Part shown: positions 5,301-5,344 of the stretch, in pieces
Layout: each line of letters opens with the position of its first letter
Position numbering within the stretch: position 1 is the first letter of the stretch
Assembly: GCA_027356675.1 (NCBI GenBank)
Contig: DAHVXO010000186.1
Location: 1 to 5,344 of the forward strand
Direction of reading: 5' to 3'
From: Symbiobacteriaceae bacterium
GTDB taxonomy: Bacteria > Bacillota_E > Symbiobacteriia > Symbiobacteriales > Symbiobacteriaceae
Length of the DNA stretch: 5,344 nucleotides
Position numbers and translations under genes: made by a program
The notes under the pieces: generated by a model
What the model saw: only the letters and a program-made list of their open reading frames with translations
Told to the model about the DNA's origin: nothing
Databases searched by the model: none

Positions 5301-5344
5301 AGGCTACCTCCACTGCTGATGAACTGTCAGGTCTGGTCCATTTC
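5301..5344 (-). promoter_or_regulatory. Leader of the lutABC operon (partial)
   Basis: These 44 bases upstream of lutA contain its Shine-Dalgarno (GTGGAGGT read on the minus strand, 5306-5313). I see no acceptable -10/-35 pair, so the promoter probably lies beyond the edge. Confidence 0.5.

Noticed and set aside
5318..5340. GntR/FadR-type operator (TGGTnnnACCA-like) upstream of lutA
   Set aside because: GGTC words repeat directly rather than as an inverted pair, so no proper dyad is present in the part of the leader visible here.

Overview
The window is GC-rich and gene-dense. Seven protein genes are well supported and one is cut by the left edge. The gene set points to an endospore-forming, high-GC Bacillota (Firmicutes), plausibly a Symbiobacterium- or Thermaerobacter-like lineage. 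The evidence is an SspF-type alpha/beta small acid-soluble spore protein, a DUF1540 protein, UPF0180 (YkuS)-like and YqgV-like proteins, a lutABC operon, and strong GGAGGTG-type ribosome binding sites. The lineage is inference; the spore-former assignment is firm.

Layout, left to right. (1) Positions 1-1086, minus strand: the N-terminal ~360 residues of cobyric acid synthase (cobQ/cbiP), starting at a TTG codon and running off the left edge. (2) Positions 1087-1780, plus strand: a short transcription unit divergent from cobQ. It has a candidate forespore-type promoter (about 1132-1161), a structured leader with several inverted repeats (1168-1255), a perfect Shine-Dalgarno, a 77-aa DUF1540 four-cysteine protein, a 65-aa SspF-like SASP, and a strong intrinsic terminator (1751-1780). 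(3) Positions 1792-2280, minus strand: a tightly coupled pair of small genes, a 61-aa UPF0180-like protein followed by an MTH1187/YqgV thiamine-binding-family protein. (4) Positions 2281-2520: about 240 bases with no convincing gene, holding a perfect 17-base palindrome and weak hairpins. (5) Positions 2521-5300, minus strand: the lutA-lutB-lutC L-lactate oxidation operon with overlapping genes. Its promoter lies at or beyond the right edge.

How the parts work together: LutA, LutB and LutC form the iron-sulfur lactate oxidation complex feeding pyruvate and electrons into central metabolism. CobQ performs the late amidations of cobalamin synthesis. The DUF1540/SASP unit is most simply read as a forespore-expressed spore-protein operon. 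No mobile element, CRISPR array, tRNA or rRNA is visible. Most of the window is ordinary. The parts worth a second look are the leader and promoter of the SASP unit, the SASP's altered protease site, and the shortened UPF0180-like protein.
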